A DNA stretch of 64,000 nt. It comes from Psychrobacter sp. P11G3. Lineage in GTDB: Bacteria > Pseudomonadota > Gammaproteobacteria > Pseudomonadales > Moraxellaceae. Below the pieces are notes generated by a model. The model did not search any database, had not been told where the DNA came from, and saw nothing but the letters and a program-made list of their open reading frames with translations. Positions within the stretch are counted from its first letter, which is position 1; the number at the start of each line of letters is the position of its first letter. The stretch lies in assembly GCF_001435845.1 (NCBI RefSeq), contig NZ_CM003596.1, positions 3,192,232-3,256,231 of the forward strand. Direction: 5' to 3'. Below are positions 47,075 through 56,968 of this stretch, piece by piece. The position numbers and the translations under genes are program-made.

Positions 47075-47143
47075 CTGTCTCGTATAGGCAAGCTTAGATT
47101 AGTATTTAGTTTAATATATTGCTTAATAAAACCTTATAGCTAT

Positions 47144-48241
47144 TTATAAATAAGGAGGTGGTAATAACTGATCGCCAATATTAAGTGGCAGCTCAGAATC
47201 AAGTACATAAGCATAGCTGATGTGGTCAAAGGTATTAAAAACCATCACCATACCGCTAGGCTCGTTTGGTAGACGGACTGGTGTGTCATTGTCCTTAGTA
47301 TCACGTACCAAAGGCCCTTTTTGATAAACCGTTAGCACATCACCTGGCTTAGCACCTTGTAAGCTACCCAAATTGATGGCGACCACACTACCCTTCGCAG
47401 CCGAGCTGATAGAGTCCATGACACGCACGATCATACCGCCGCGACTGACACTTGCAGGCGTTGGATAAAAGACAGGAGGAATAGCGTTGTCTAACTCTAC
47501 AAACACTCGATCCCCTTCACGCACTTCTTTGCCATAGCTATCGATAAGCTGCAAGCTAGTCACACCATTACTTTCTGTAGAAGTAACAAGACCAGTCGCT
47601 ACTTGTGTAACTTCTAAGCCTATCACTTCTTGCGTTTTAGGATCCACATATAGCTCACCCTCACGGTAAACGCCGTAACGCTGGCCTACGATAAGCGGTA
47701 CGCCTTTAGCATAGACCTTATCACCACGCGCAGTAATTAAGTTACGGTTTTTAGAAGCTAAAATATAAGGTGTGGTATTAAAGTCTTGAGGATTAACGAT
47801 AAGCGTTTTATCAAGCCAATGCTGAATAGCTGACCACGGAATAGGAGGAATGCTATTGGCCGTCGAGGTAATCGCGACCGTACTCGTACTGACACTTCCA
47901 GTAAGCTGTTTTTCAACGCCAGCACAGCCTTCACCAGTATCAACGCCAATCAGCGTTTTTCCTTGAATCACACAAAGGATAAGAACGTCATTGGGGTAGA
48001 TAAGGTTTGGATTTTTGATTTGCTTATTGGTTGCCCAAATTTCTTTCCAGCGCCAAGGACTGTCTAGATAGCGACCTGAAATATCCCATAAGGTATCGCC
48101 TTTTTTAACGATATAACGATTGGGCGCATCAGCTTTGATAGTTGGCGGCGGATTGTTAGCTTGAGCCGTGCTCATCAACATGGCACTACTAAACGTCGTC
48201 ATTAACAGTGCTTTTGCTATCTTTTTTAAGCTCATCTTCAT
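47144..48241 (-). CDS. LysM-domain secreted protein
   Basis: 365-residue exported protein with an N-terminal signal (MKMSLKKIAKALLMTTFSSAMLMSTAQA-NNPP) and one LysM domain near residues 38-90 (YIVKKGDTLWDISGRYLDSPWRWKEIWATNKQIKNPNLIYPNDVLIL) for binding peptidoglycan; the rest is a beta-rich unassigned region with a late PGDVLTVYQKGPLVRDT motif. Proteins of this layout regularly lie next to dprA in Moraxellaceae and Pseudomonas. The ATG at 48241 has GGA eight bases upstream; 48235 is an alternative. Confidence 0.9.
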   Translation of the reverse strand: MKMSLKKIAKALLMTTFSSAMLMSTAQANNPPPTIKADAPNRYIVKKGDTLWDISGRYLDSPWRWKEIWATNKQIKNPNLIYPNDVLILCVIQGKTLIGVDTGEGCAGVEKQLTGSVSTSTVAITSTANSIPPIPWSAIQHWLDKTLIVNPQDFNTTPYILASKNRNLITARGDKVYAKGVPLIVGQRYGVYREGELYVDPKTQEVIGLEVTQVATGLVTSTESNGVTSLQLIDSYGKEVREGDRVFVELDNAIPPVFYPTPASVSRGGMIVRVMDSISSAAKGSVVAINLGSLQGAKPGDVLTVYQKGPLVRDTKDNDTPVRLPNEPSGMVMVFNTFDHISYAYVLDSELPLNIGDQLLPPPYL

Positions 48242-48564
48242 CGTTATATCCACAATATGTACCACTGTGTTCGACGCAAAGAACTATCCTTAATTTATTA
48301 CTGTAAAATCTTTTGGATTAATAAAAGATCAAATTTATCAGTAACTTGTTAATAAAATTCTCATGGCGATTATAGGGTAACTGTTCAGTGTAATTGGCTA
48401 GAATAATTCCTAAAAAGCGCCTAGCACGATGATGACTTGCTGACGCTGTTTCTAATATTACAATTATATCTACCATAACACAATCATAAACACTTTATTA
48501 CAATGGTGTAACTTTCACGCGGATACTTTTCTTTGTTAATGATAAGCATAAAGACCATAATTAC
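48242..48564. other. Intergenic region thrC / LysM gene
   Basis: About 320 bases. A hairpin ATCTTTT-ggattaat-AAAAGAT at 48308-48329, followed on the minus strand by TTTTAC, could be a weak terminator for thrC, although it lies 235 bases after its stop. A degenerate DnaA-type word (ATATCCACA) lies near 48247. No gene seen. Confidence 0.45.
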
Positions 48565-49986
48565 TTAAGTAAGATTCGGCGTAACATGTTGGCGGATTTG
48601 TTCAGCGACCAATTCTGCCTTGTTATCCAGTACCACTACATGCTGCGGTAAACTCTCTAACCCTTCAGTATGCGCTGGACGAGCGATATCTATCTGACCG
48701 ATAGCCTCAACTATAGTATCTGCAAATTTAACGGGTAATGCCGTCTCTGCACAAACGATGATTTCGCCATCTAACTGTAGCTCTTTGGCGACTTTAATGC
48801 CGTCTGCAGTATGTGGATCAACCAATTCACCATGCTGTTCATAAAGCGCTTTGATAGTCTGCAAGCGGTCGCTATGAGTAGATTTACCAGCAGCAAAACC
48901 GTAACGGCTATTAACCGCTTCCATCAACTCAGATAAGTCAAAGCCTCGACCTGATTTTACGCCATCGAATAACTCATGAACGCGTGCGCTGTCTTTTTCT
49001 AATAGTAAATAAACGAAACGCTCAAAGTTAGACGCTTTTGAAATATCCATAGACGGACTAGAGGTTACGTAGGTTTTTTCAGTCGGACGCGGCTGATAAG
49101 CACCTTGATTAAAGAAGTCATTCAACACGTCATTTTCATTGGTTGCGACAATTAAGCGGTCAATTGGCAGTCCCATTTCACGCGCGATATGACCAGCACA
49201 GATATTACCGAAGTTACCTGATGGTACGCTAAAGCTGACTTTTTCATCGTTGCTCGCCGTAACCGCAAAGTAAGCTTTAAAGTAATAAACAATCTGCGCT
49301 AGGATACGACCCCAGTTGATAGAGTTTACCGTGCCTAAATTATAAGCCGCCTTAAACTCAGCATCTTGCTGTAGCGCTTTAACGATATCCTGGCAATCAT
49401 CAAACATACCATCGATAGCGATATTGTGAATATTAGCATCCGTCAAGCTATACATCTGCGCACGCTGGAACTCACTCATCTTGCCATGTGGTGACAACAT
49501 AAAGACTTCGACATTTTCTTTGCCACGTAGTGCATATTCCGCCGCACTACCTGTGTCACCACTGGTGGCACCAATGATAGTAATACGCGCGTCTTTTTTC
49601 TTAAGCACATACTCAAAGGCATTGCCCAAAAACTGCATGGCGACATCTTTAAATGCCAATGTAGGACCGTTTGATAGTCCTAGGATATATAAATTGTCTT
49701 CAAGTTTGCGGACAGGAACAATCTCGTCAGAGCCAAACACCTCAGTGGTATAAGTGCGTTCAATGATATCTTGCAAATCAGCCACAGGAATATCAGTGGC
49801 AAAACGCTGCATAATCGCCATTGCAAGCTTTGGATAGCTGAGCGTACGCCATTCATCAAGGGTTGCACTATCGATATTTGGATAATGCTCAGGCAACATC
49901 AAACCACCGTCTGGGGCAAGACCCATCAAAAGCACATCACTAAAATCCATCGGCGCTGTCTGACCACGGGTACTGATATATTTCAT
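48565..49986 (-). CDS. thrC: Threonine synthase
   Basis: PLP enzyme converting O-phosphohomoserine to threonine, last step of threonine synthesis. 473 residues, the long fungal/proteobacterial class that starts MKYISTRGQTAPMDFSDVLLMGLAPDGGLMLPE. The PLP Lys is in NGPTLAFKDVAMQFLG, followed by ATSGDTGSAAEYAL (the phosphate-binding SGDTG) and SVPSGNFGNICAGH. AGGA lies six bases before the ATG. Single-gene unit on the minus strand with rsmB about 45 bases upstream. Confidence 0.97.
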   Translation of the reverse strand: MKYISTRGQTAPMDFSDVLLMGLAPDGGLMLPEHYPNIDSATLDEWRTLSYPKLAMAIMQRFATDIPVADLQDIIERTYTTEVFGSDEIVPVRKLEDNLYILGLSNGPTLAFKDVAMQFLGNAFEYVLKKKDARITIIGATSGDTGSAAEYALRGKENVEVFMLSPHGKMSEFQRAQMYSLTDANIHNIAIDGMFDDCQDIVKALQQDAEFKAAYNLGTVNSINWGRILAQIVYYFKAYFAVTASNDEKVSFSVPSGNFGNICAGHIAREMGLPIDRLIVATNENDVLNDFFNQGAYQPRPTEKTYVTSSPSMDISKASNFERFVYLLLEKDSARVHELFDGVKSGRGFDLSELMEAVNSRYGFAAGKSTHSDRLQTIKALYEQHGELVDPHTADGIKVAKELQLDGEIIVCAETALPVKFADTIVEAIGQIDIARPAHTEGLESLPQHVVVLDNKAELVAEQIRQHVTPNLT

Positions 49987-50031
49987 TAGATTGTCCTGTC
50001 TACAATAATGTTATTCAATAATTAAAACGGT

Positions 50032-51618
50032 TTATTCAGCAGTTTTTTGTAGCAATGCATAATAAAAACCATCACCACTCGCGCTATCAATGGGTAAGCA
50101 CTGACGACCGATTGCTTGTTCGATACCCCAGTTGCAATCTTCAGTAAACTCGATCACTACTGCGTCATTATGATGAGTGATAAAGTCCTGCATTTGCTCG
50201 ACGTTCTCTTGCTTTAAGATAGAACAGGTCACGTACAGCAGATAACCACCAGCTTTAAGTTGTGGCCATAAGTTATGCAAGATGTCTGCTTGCAACAGTG
50301 CCGTTTGCTCGATATCTTCTTCGGTACGTAGGATACTGATATCAGGATGACGGCGAATCACGCCAGTCGCAGTACAAGGAGAGTCCAATAATATCGCATC
50401 AAACACGGGTTCATTGGTAGCCGCTTTTTTATTTTTGCCATGCTGCCATCTGGTTGCATCTGCACAGACGATATTAAGCGCGACACTTTTCTCTGCTTTC
50501 TGTAGATCATGCTGACTTAAATTTAGGCGCTGTAAATTCTCACGAATACGCTCGATACGTGGTGCTTCGTTATCGATAGCCGTTACCTTGATATCAGTAG
50601 TCACAGGCGACGTTTCAGGTGATATTTGATTATTGTCTTGTTTCACGTGAAACAATGATGATTCGTCATTAGCGCTTATAAGCTCCAACCAATGAGCAAG
50701 CTTGCCACCAGGTGCCGCACAAGCATCTAGAATATGTAGCTCATTATTCGTATTTTCCGTATCAGATTTTTCAGCACTAAGCTTAGCCATTAATGCTTTA
50801 TTGATAATCGGTGCAGCTAACTGAGCATGCATATCTTGTACGCTAGCCGTTCCTAAAGCGAAATCAGGCAAAGCATTAACGGCAGTGCTTTGATGTAGTC
50901 TAAGACCTTTGGTTGATAGCGTGGTAGAAGTGGCAGACTCTGATGAGCTTGCTACCTTAAAGCCAGTCGTTAGCTCAACGATATCTGCATCAATTTCTGT
51001 GCCATCCAATGCATGCTGATAATCTTCTACCGAAGTAACCGCAGAATTCACTCGTAAAAACATCGGTGCCGCTTGGCGTAAGCCTTGTGTCAGCTCATCA
51101 TACTGCTCGCTCCAATCTTGCTTAAGCTGATAAGCGAGCCAATTCGGCAGACTATGCTTTTTATCGCACTTCTTACGGAATTTGCTTGGATTCTTAGCGA
51201 CTTTACGCAAAATAGCATTTACTAAACCAGTCGAATGAGCGAACTCAATTTCTTTTGCTGCTTCAACGGTTTCATGAATTGCAGCATGGTCAGCCACTTC
51301 TAAATATAGCAACTGTACTAAGCCGACTTGAATAGTGGTACGCACTTCAACTTCGTCGATAGGGTTGTCTGCTAAGCTATCGAGCAAACGTGCCAGCGCG
51401 TGCCATTGGCGCAATGTCGTGAGCAGTAACGCATGAGCAAAGCCTTTGTCACCATCATGTAGACTATTCAATAATGGATCAAGGACGCTTGAGAGCGACT
51501 GACCATTTTGAATAGCCAGTAAGGTACGAATCACACGCACGCGTACGCTGCCATTCATAATAAGATTGCTTGATGGTTTGAGCTTATTGTTTCTAGGCGC
51601 AGTACTGTTTTGTCTCAT
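50032..51618 (-). CDS. rsmB: RsmB, 16S rRNA m5C967 methyltransferase
   Basis: SAM-dependent methyltransferase for cytosine 967 of 16S rRNA. 528 residues, about 100 more than E. coli RsmB (429). N-terminal NusB-like domain (about 25-165, with SVRVRVIRTLLAIQNGQSLSS), then the methyltransferase: LDACAAPGGKLAHWLEL (motif I), DAILLDSPCTATGVIRRHPDI (motif IV) and the catalytic Cys in YVTCSILKQENVEQ. The extra length is in Ser/Thr-rich insertions near 220-240 and 320-350; the second encodes SLFHVKQDN exactly over a perfect parS palindrome. Forms a likely operon with fmt. Confidence 0.95.
   Translation of the reverse strand: MRQNSTAPRNNKLKPSSNLIMNGSVRVRVIRTLLAIQNGQSLSSVLDPLLNSLHDGDKGFAHALLLTTLRQWHALARLLDSLADNPIDEVEVRTTIQVGLVQLLYLEVADHAAIHETVEAAKEIEFAHSTGLVNAILRKVAKNPSKFRKKCDKKHSLPNWLAYQLKQDWSEQYDELTQGLRQAAPMFLRVNSAVTSVEDYQHALDGTEIDADIVELTTGFKVASSSESATSTTLSTKGLRLHQSTAVNALPDFALGTASVQDMHAQLAAPIINKALMAKLSAEKSDTENTNNELHILDACAAPGGKLAHWLELISANDESSLFHVKQDNNQISPETSPVTTDIKVTAIDNEAPRIERIRENLQRLNLSQHDLQKAEKSVALNIVCADATRWQHGKNKKAATNEPVFDAILLDSPCTATGVIRRHPDISILRTEEDIEQTALLQADILHNLWPQLKAGGYLLYVTCSILKQENVEQMQDFITHHNDAVVIEFTEDCNWGIEQAIGRQCLPIDSASGDGFYYALLQKTAE
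50639..50654. other. parS ParB site 2, perfect palindrome inside rsmB
   Basis: TGTTTCACGTGAAACA, a full 16-of-16 match to the bacterial parS consensus, located in a lineage-specific insertion of rsmB where it encodes FHVKQ. Confidence 0.92.
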
Positions 51619-51683
51619 TAAATTTCATTTCCTTGACGTATAATCGATAGCGTCTTGTGCAAGTAGGTTAAATATAAGTAACG

Positions 51684-52760
51684 TTATTTTGTTTCTGACG
51701 TAAATTGATCGCCGTCATTTAATTGGTTGCCATGGCAAACTTGTTCGGCAGTCATTGGCTTACCACCCGCAAACTGTAAATGGGTAATAGCTAAAGTGGT
51801 GGCTGATGATTCAGTGTCACTCTCTTTACCACAAGCGACTAAGATCGCTTTTCGTCCGACACTGATGACCGTCCCAGCAGGTTTATTCGTTTGCTGCGAT
51901 GTATTTACAGATAAGCTAGCCAGTACTTTAACGCGCTGCCCTGCTAGGAAAGTATAAGCACCTGGCCATGGTGTTAGCCCACGAATTTGGCGTTCAATAG
52001 CGGCAGCAGGCTGCGACCAATCAACTTCGCCTTCGGTTTTGACCAGCTTTTCAGCATAGTTGGCTTGACTATCATCTTGAGCGATAGCTTGCGCTTGATA
52101 AGTGGGCAAATCCTTTAGCACCGTACTAATGGCTGTCGCACCAAGTGCAGCCATCTTATCATGTAGGCTAGCAGCGGTATCATCAGAGGCAATACTTTCG
52201 CTAACTTTATAAAGCATGTCACCTGTATCAAGACCTTTGTCCATCTGCATAATAGTAATTCCTGTCTCATCATCTCCGGCCAAGAGTGCTCGATGGATAG
52301 GTGCAGCACCGCGCCAGCGTGGTAATAGTGAAGCGTGAATGTTCAAGCAACCATGAGTAGGCGTCTCTAGTACACCGATAGGTAGGATCAATCCATAAGC
52401 GGCGACAATCATCACATCTGGTTGGTAGGTGCGCAGAGTTTGCCTAGCAGCTAGCCCTTCTGCACTAGACTTTTTAAAAGTGACTGGCTGCTCTACAGCG
52501 ATATCATGTGTCAATGCAACTTCTTTTACCGCAGAGGCTGACAACTTTTGACCACGACCTGCTTTACGATCAGGCTGCGTGTAAACAGCGACTATCTCTA
52601 TATTCAGCACTTCTTGCTGCTTAATTAATGACTCAAGGCTAATAGCAGCAAATTCAGGCGTACCCGCAAATACTACCCTTAATCGGTTAGTAGTTGGGTT
52701 ATCATGGTCAGTAAGCGAGTTAGATGTATCAAAGGTAGGAGCAGTTGTAGTCATAATCAT
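51684..52760 (-). CDS. fmt: Fmt, methionyl-tRNA formyltransferase
   Basis: Adds formyl to Met-tRNAi for initiation. 358 residues, longer than the usual 315 owing to a Thr/Asp-rich lead and a Ser/Asp-rich part near the C-terminus. VVFAGTPEFAAISLE at the start, the catalytic Asn/His in GCLNIHASLLPRWRGAAPIHRALLAGDDETGITIMQMDKGLDTGDML, and a C-terminal OB-like domain (about 245-350: QIRGLTPWPGAYTFLAGQRVKV). ATGs at 52760 and 52754 both lie in frame; neither has a clear ribosome site. Followed by rsmB, an order common in bacteria. Confidence 0.95.
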   Translation of the reverse strand: MIMTTTAPTFDTSNSLTDHDNPTTNRLRVVFAGTPEFAAISLESLIKQQEVLNIEIVAVYTQPDRKAGRGQKLSASAVKEVALTHDIAVEQPVTFKKSSAEGLAARQTLRTYQPDVMIVAAYGLILPIGVLETPTHGCLNIHASLLPRWRGAAPIHRALLAGDDETGITIMQMDKGLDTGDMLYKVSESIASDDTAASLHDKMAALGATAISTVLKDLPTYQAQAIAQDDSQANYAEKLVKTEGEVDWSQPAAAIERQIRGLTPWPGAYTFLAGQRVKVLASLSVNTSQQTNKPAGTVISVGRKAILVACGKESDTESSATTLAITHLQFAGGKPMTAEQVCHGNQLNDGDQFTSETK

Positions 52761-53081
52761 GCATTATATAAGGTTTATTTGTTCATTATAGGTGAGTTTA
52801 CGGCGCAGTGCCATGATTGTAATGACATCACTTCATGATAATCAATGACATTATTTGCCTTTATAATATCAAGGACATCGAACGTTCTATTTATATCTTT
52901 TACAAAACAATTTGGTGTTAATAACCACTCTCTGTAAACAGTAAGCCGTTATTCTGCTATAAATAGAAGGTAACACTAAAAATTTTAGGCAATTCAACTG
53001 CTGTATAATTCACCTACTATATGTAGAAACCTAATTTTAATTTCACTATATTTTTTCGTGTCGAGATAGGGCCACGCTTTC
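52761..53081. other. Divergent intergenic region fmt / hybrid kinase
   Basis: About 320 bases of promoter region. A TATAAT at 53004-53009 lies about 70 bases before the kinase start but without a good -35. No gene or clear operator seen. Confidence 0.5.
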
Positions 53082-55835
53082 ATGCAACAGTTTCAGTCCT
53101 TACAGCGCTTATTGATTTTTTATACCTTGTCTCTCACGGTTATGTTACTGCTGTACTATGTCACAATGTTTGATGGGATGAAAAAACATAGTGAGCAACA
53201 TAGCATAGATACTTTTTATTCCCTACAGCACAGTATTATTGAGCATGCAGCACCTGTAGATAGTGAAATAAAAAAAATCTTAGAACAACCTACTTTTGAC
53301 CAACTGAGTTATCAGCTGATTTTGATGATGCCTTCTGGGCAGACCTATATTCATCATAATACTCGTCCTAATGAATCTGCTTTTTCTACCGTTGCTTTCC
53401 CTACCATCGGTACATCAGCTTCTAGCAGCAGCGACCATAGCTCTTATACTGTCAATAGTAATGAACTAACAGGGATTATTAATCTAAAAAGCGGACACCA
53501 GATTTATATCGTATTACGTCATGAGCCTTTTGTTGTTGACTGGATATCTTACCGTTATTGGCTCCCTTTGATGGTCGCCATCGTACTATTTTTCATGGCA
53601 TTGCTCTATATGCTTAATCGTCGAACCAACTGGGAGCAATTACTGGTTTATACCGATAATTTGAGTAGTCGCGCAAAAGAATCTTATACGCCGCCGCCGT
53701 TTTTACAAAAGAAATCTACTACCGAGTTCATGCTGTTAGGTCATGCCCTAAGTCGCGTCAGCTACCAACTACATAATGACTATCGGCGTATCAAAACACT
53801 GTCTCATCGTTTAGAACGCTTGGTTGATCAAGCACCTTTACCGATGTTGATGAGTATACGACATGGTCAAATTAGTTTCTATAATCAGCGCTTTGAGCAA
53901 GTATTTACTCCTCCTACACAAAGAGAGCAAAGCTATGAGCTAACTGATTTCGTTGAAGGGAAAGATGAGGCCACTCAAATACTGTTAAAAACTATTTCAA
54001 GTTTGCGCGTTACTCGCACACTGATAGTTTATGGCTTGGAAAATAAACAAGCCTACCAACTACACGTAACACCATGGTTCGGTGAACATGGGCAAGTTCA
54101 TGGTTTTACTGTGATTTTCAATAATGTCGATGAGATTTTCCATCAATCTGAGCAATTACAGCTGCACAACAAACAACTGCAATTACAAATTGATGAATCA
54201 AACGAAGCCCAGGCATTTATAGGTCGTAAGTTAAGGATACCACTAGAGAAGATAATTGATTCGTTGGAACCCATCGACCCTTCAACATTGACAGCTCAAG
54301 GCAAAAAAACTCTAAATACATTGATTACAACCAGTCAAAGCATGTTGACTGTGCTCAATGAGACGCTAGCAACAGAGGAAGTTGAAGTCAGAAAAACACG
54401 TCTAAGTATAGAAACGGTTGATATTTATAAGGTAAGCAAAGAGGTTAGCAATTTAGTCACACAAGAAATAAGACAACAAGGGTTAGAATTGATCTATTTC
54501 TTTGCGCCGGACTGTCCTCGTTACATCGAAACTGATTACATTCGACTGCACCATATCCTATTAAACTTGTTGAAAAATGCTATTAGTTTTACAACATCAG
54601 GTTATGTCGCGCTCACTGTTGATCGTGTATCTGAAGATAAAGTAACGCGAATAAGTAATCAGCATTCAACTCCTAACAATGACACGACAATGCCTGCGCA
54701 GACATCTTATTGGATTCGCTGTAGCGTAAAAGACACTGGAGCAACTATTACTCCTGAGAGAAAAAATCAATTAGTCAATATCTTGAATCAAAGCAATCAT
54801 AACTTAGTTGAAGACAGTAATATTGGCTTGAGTGATGCCAATAGCTTTGCTCAGTTACTCGGCGGTTTCATCGAACTAAGTAATACGGTGGATAAAGAGA
54901 CGATATTTAGCCTCTACCTTCCTTATCCTCATGCCACTTATCAATCGGTATATCATCGTTGTTCGCAGCTGCCCCATATTCACCTTATCGCTATCATCAA
55001 TCAACCTCTAGTTGCTGAACATTTACAACGTTTGTGCGAGTACTTAACGATATCCGTGACTATCTACAGCACTTTAGATAGAGCGACTGTACAGCAGCTA
55101 AAAAAACAATTAAAACAAGATGAGCAAACCATCATTCCTGTCTTGTTATTAGATTATGAGTATAGCCAATCCATCACCTCACCAGTTCATGCGAGCAACA
55201 AGCATAGCGAGCAACAAGAAGCGTTAAACGACCTAGTCGCTACGCCTTCACTACCAAAGATATTACTTAGCATGAAACTTGAAAGGCATATCCCTTCTAC
55301 TTTACTAGGCCAATATGATGGATTTTTGACCAAACCCTTGGACGCAAGTTTATTACTGTCTGAGCTACTACGCTTAACCTTGTTTGCAAGGAAAACGCTA
55401 AACATACTGGTCAAACATCAATACGACAGCAGTCTATCTTTTGTAGAAGATATACCTAAGAAAGAAATCTTGTCGCCACTGATTTTGGTCGTAGAAGACA
55501 GTCCTACTAACCAAAAGATAGCCTGTAAGATGTTAAGTAAACTTGGTTATCGTAGCATCGTCGCAGAAGATGGACAGCAAGCACTTGAGAAGCTCAAAAG
55601 CCGACGTGAAGAGATCTCTCTGATTTTGATGGACTGCAGAATGCCCGTTATGGATGGCCTACAAGCCACACAAGTGATTCGCTCGCAAGGTGATAAAATA
55701 CCGATTGTGGCGCTAACTGCGAATAATACAGAAGAGGATCGCGAGGCTTGTATGCAAGTTGGTATGGACGAGTTTTTATCCAAACCCATTAGCAAAAAAG
55801 ACTTAGAATCCGTTTTGCAGAGTTTTATACAATAA
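53082..55835 (+). CDS. Hybrid sensor kinase-like protein lacking the phospho-His
   Basis: 917-residue inner-membrane protein with the layout of a BarA/GacS-type hybrid kinase. Membrane helices near residues 8-29 and 156-176 enclose a periplasmic domain; a HAMP-like/linker region and a PAS-like domain (about 245-355) follow. The dimerisation helix aligns without gaps to the usual SHEIRTPL motif as GRKLRIPL, so the phospho-acceptor His is Arg382 and the next Glu is Lys383. The ATPase domain keeps the N box (HHILLNLLKNAISF) and a G1-like CSVKDTGATI, but G2 is reduced to NIGLSDANSFAQLLGG. Two receiver domains follow: a degenerate one (about 630-770, LLLDYEYS...FLTKPL) and an intact C-terminal one with Asp851 in LILMDCRMPVMDG and KPI. 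No HPt domain. Probably a phosphatase-type or pseudokinase sensor. Confidence 0.85.
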   Translation: MQQFQSLQRLLIFYTLSLTVMLLLYYVTMFDGMKKHSEQHSIDTFYSLQHSIIEHAAPVDSEIKKILEQPTFDQLSYQLILMMPSGQTYIHHNTRPNESAFSTVAFPTIGTSASSSSDHSSYTVNSNELTGIINLKSGHQIYIVLRHEPFVVDWISYRYWLPLMVAIVLFFMALLYMLNRRTNWEQLLVYTDNLSSRAKESYTPPPFLQKKSTTEFMLLGHALSRVSYQLHNDYRRIKTLSHRLERLVDQAPLPMLMSIRHGQISFYNQRFEQVFTPPTQREQSYELTDFVEGKDEATQILLKTISSLRVTRTLIVYGLENKQAYQLHVTPWFGEHGQVHGFTVIFNNVDEIFHQSEQLQLHNKQLQLQIDESNEAQAFIGRKLRIPLEKIIDSLEPIDPSTLTAQGKKTLNTLITTSQSMLTVLNETLATEEVEVRKTRLSIETVDIYKVSKEVSNLVTQEIRQQGLELIYFFAPDCPRYIETDYIRLHHILLNLLKNAISFTTSGYVALTVDRVSEDKVTRISNQHSTPNNDTTMPAQTSYWIRCSVKDTGATITPERKNQLVNILNQSNHNLVEDSNIGLSDANSFAQLLGGFIELSNTVDKETIFSLYLPYPHATYQSVYHRCSQLPHIHLIAIINQPLVAEHLQRLCEYLTISVTIYSTLDRATVQQLKKQLKQDEQTIIPVLLLDYEYSQSITSPVHASNKHSEQQEALNDLVATPSLPKILLSMKLERHIPSTLLGQYDGFLTKPLDASLLLSELLRLTLFARKTLNILVKHQYDSSLSFVEDIPKKEILSPLILVVEDSPTNQKIACKMLSKLGYRSIVAEDGQQALEKLKSRREEISLILMDCRMPVMDGLQATQVIRSQGDKIPIVALTANNTEEDREACMQVGMDEFLSKPISKKDLESVLQSFIQ

Positions 55836-55852
55836 ATCTCTAGTGCAAATAA

Positions 55853-55898
55853 AAAATACCCTATCGATATCACTTAGTCAAAGTAATATCGATAGGGT
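55853..55898 (-). terminator. Terminator of ribE
   Basis: Perfect 12-bp stem CCCTATCGATAT / ATATCGATAGGG with a 15-base loop; on the minus strand TATTTTTTATTT follows. The plus side lacks a T tract, so it mainly serves ribE. Confidence 0.8.
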
Positions 55899-55940
55899 CA
55901 AAAACTTGGTACGAGGATAATATTTCGGTAAGCTTAATTG

Positions 55941-56615
55941 TTATTTCATAAACCCATTATCGGCCAAAAATGCTTCTGTGATTTGACTTTGCGGGTTTGA
56001 CGCATTCATACCGCCAGATTGAGATTTATTTAATAGACGCTCTAGATAACGGGCAACGATATCTACTTCAATATTCACTTTGTTACCTACTAACCAATGC
56101 TTAGCGATATTTGTCACTTGAGCAGTATGCGGAATGATATTTAGAGAAACAATATTGTCACGCACTAAATTGGTCGTCAGACTAATACCATCTACTGTAA
56201 TAGAGCCTTTGGTCGCTGTATAGTGCGCCAGATCCTGGGGTATCTCAATCTCAATATAGATAGAACGAGCATCTTGTTGTAATTTACTAACTACCCCTAC
56301 TCCATCTACATGACCAGCGACAATATGACCACCAAAACGAGTCGTTGGTAGCATGGCCTTTTCTAGATTGACCGTATGTCCGGCTTTTAACCCTTCTAAT
56401 GCTGTTCTAGCAATCGTTTCACGTGAGACATCGACAGAGTAGTAGTTACTTCCGAGCTCTACCACGGTTAAACAGATACCATTCGATGCAATAGAATCGC
56501 CTAGCTTCACGTCACTGAAATCCAAGTCATCAGACTCTACTGTCAAACGTATGTCACCGCCTGTAGCCTGCATAGATTTAACTTTTCCAACGCTTTCTAT
56601 AATTCCAGTAAACAT
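55941..56615 (-). CDS. ribE: Riboflavin synthase alpha subunit
   Basis: Disproportionates two 6,7-dimethyl-8-ribityllumazine molecules into riboflavin; homotrimer. 224 residues of two lumazine-binding barrel domains (MFTGIIESVGKVKSMQ at the start; NLEKAMLPTTRFGGHIVAGHVDGVGVVSKLQQD opening the second half). The motif SNGICLTV appears in the first half and VDGISLTTN in the second. No FMN riboswitch is recognisable upstream. Riboflavin supply also feeds the FMN-rich NQR pump. Symbol is ribE in most bacteria, ribC in some. Confidence 0.96.
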   Translation of the reverse strand: MFTGIIESVGKVKSMQATGGDIRLTVESDDLDFSDVKLGDSIASNGICLTVVELGSNYYSVDVSRETIARTALEGLKAGHTVNLEKAMLPTTRFGGHIVAGHVDGVGVVSKLQQDARSIYIEIEIPQDLAHYTATKGSITVDGISLTTNLVRDNIVSLNIIPHTAQVTNIAKHWLVGNKVNIEVDIVARYLERLLNKSQSGGMNASNPQSQITEAFLADNGFMK

Positions 56616-56925
56616 ATTATCCTCATCTCATTATAGTATTGCCGTTATAGGCGAATATTTTAGTTTATCAAATCAACTATCAATTCTTCATCACAATTTG
56701 TTCAAATAGCTGACAGTGAAACATCAATAGATTTGACCTTTAATAGGATAGGTTGTGGATAAGTAGGGATAAATCAATAGAGGTATAGTTAGAAACCACT
56801 ATAAATACATAGTTATCCACAACAAATGTAAATTTCTCATGGTACGTATCCATCTAGAAAATAAATTCTAAGTTATTGATTTAAAATAATATTTATAAAT
56901 ACATCCTAGAGACACATATCTTTCT

Positions 56926-56941
56926 TGTTTCATGTGAAACA
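56926..56941. other. parS-like ParB site 3
   Basis: TGTTTCATGTGAAACA, one mismatch from the parS consensus. Intergenic between ribE and ribD. Confidence 0.85.
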
Positions 56942-56952
56942 AAGTTATACAC

Positions 56953-56968
56953 AGTTCCATGTGAAACA
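56953..56968. other. Degenerate parS-like site
   Basis: AGTTCCATGTGAAACA, three mismatches from consensus, 27 bases from parS site 3. Could be a weak second ParB contact or a relic. Confidence 0.45.
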
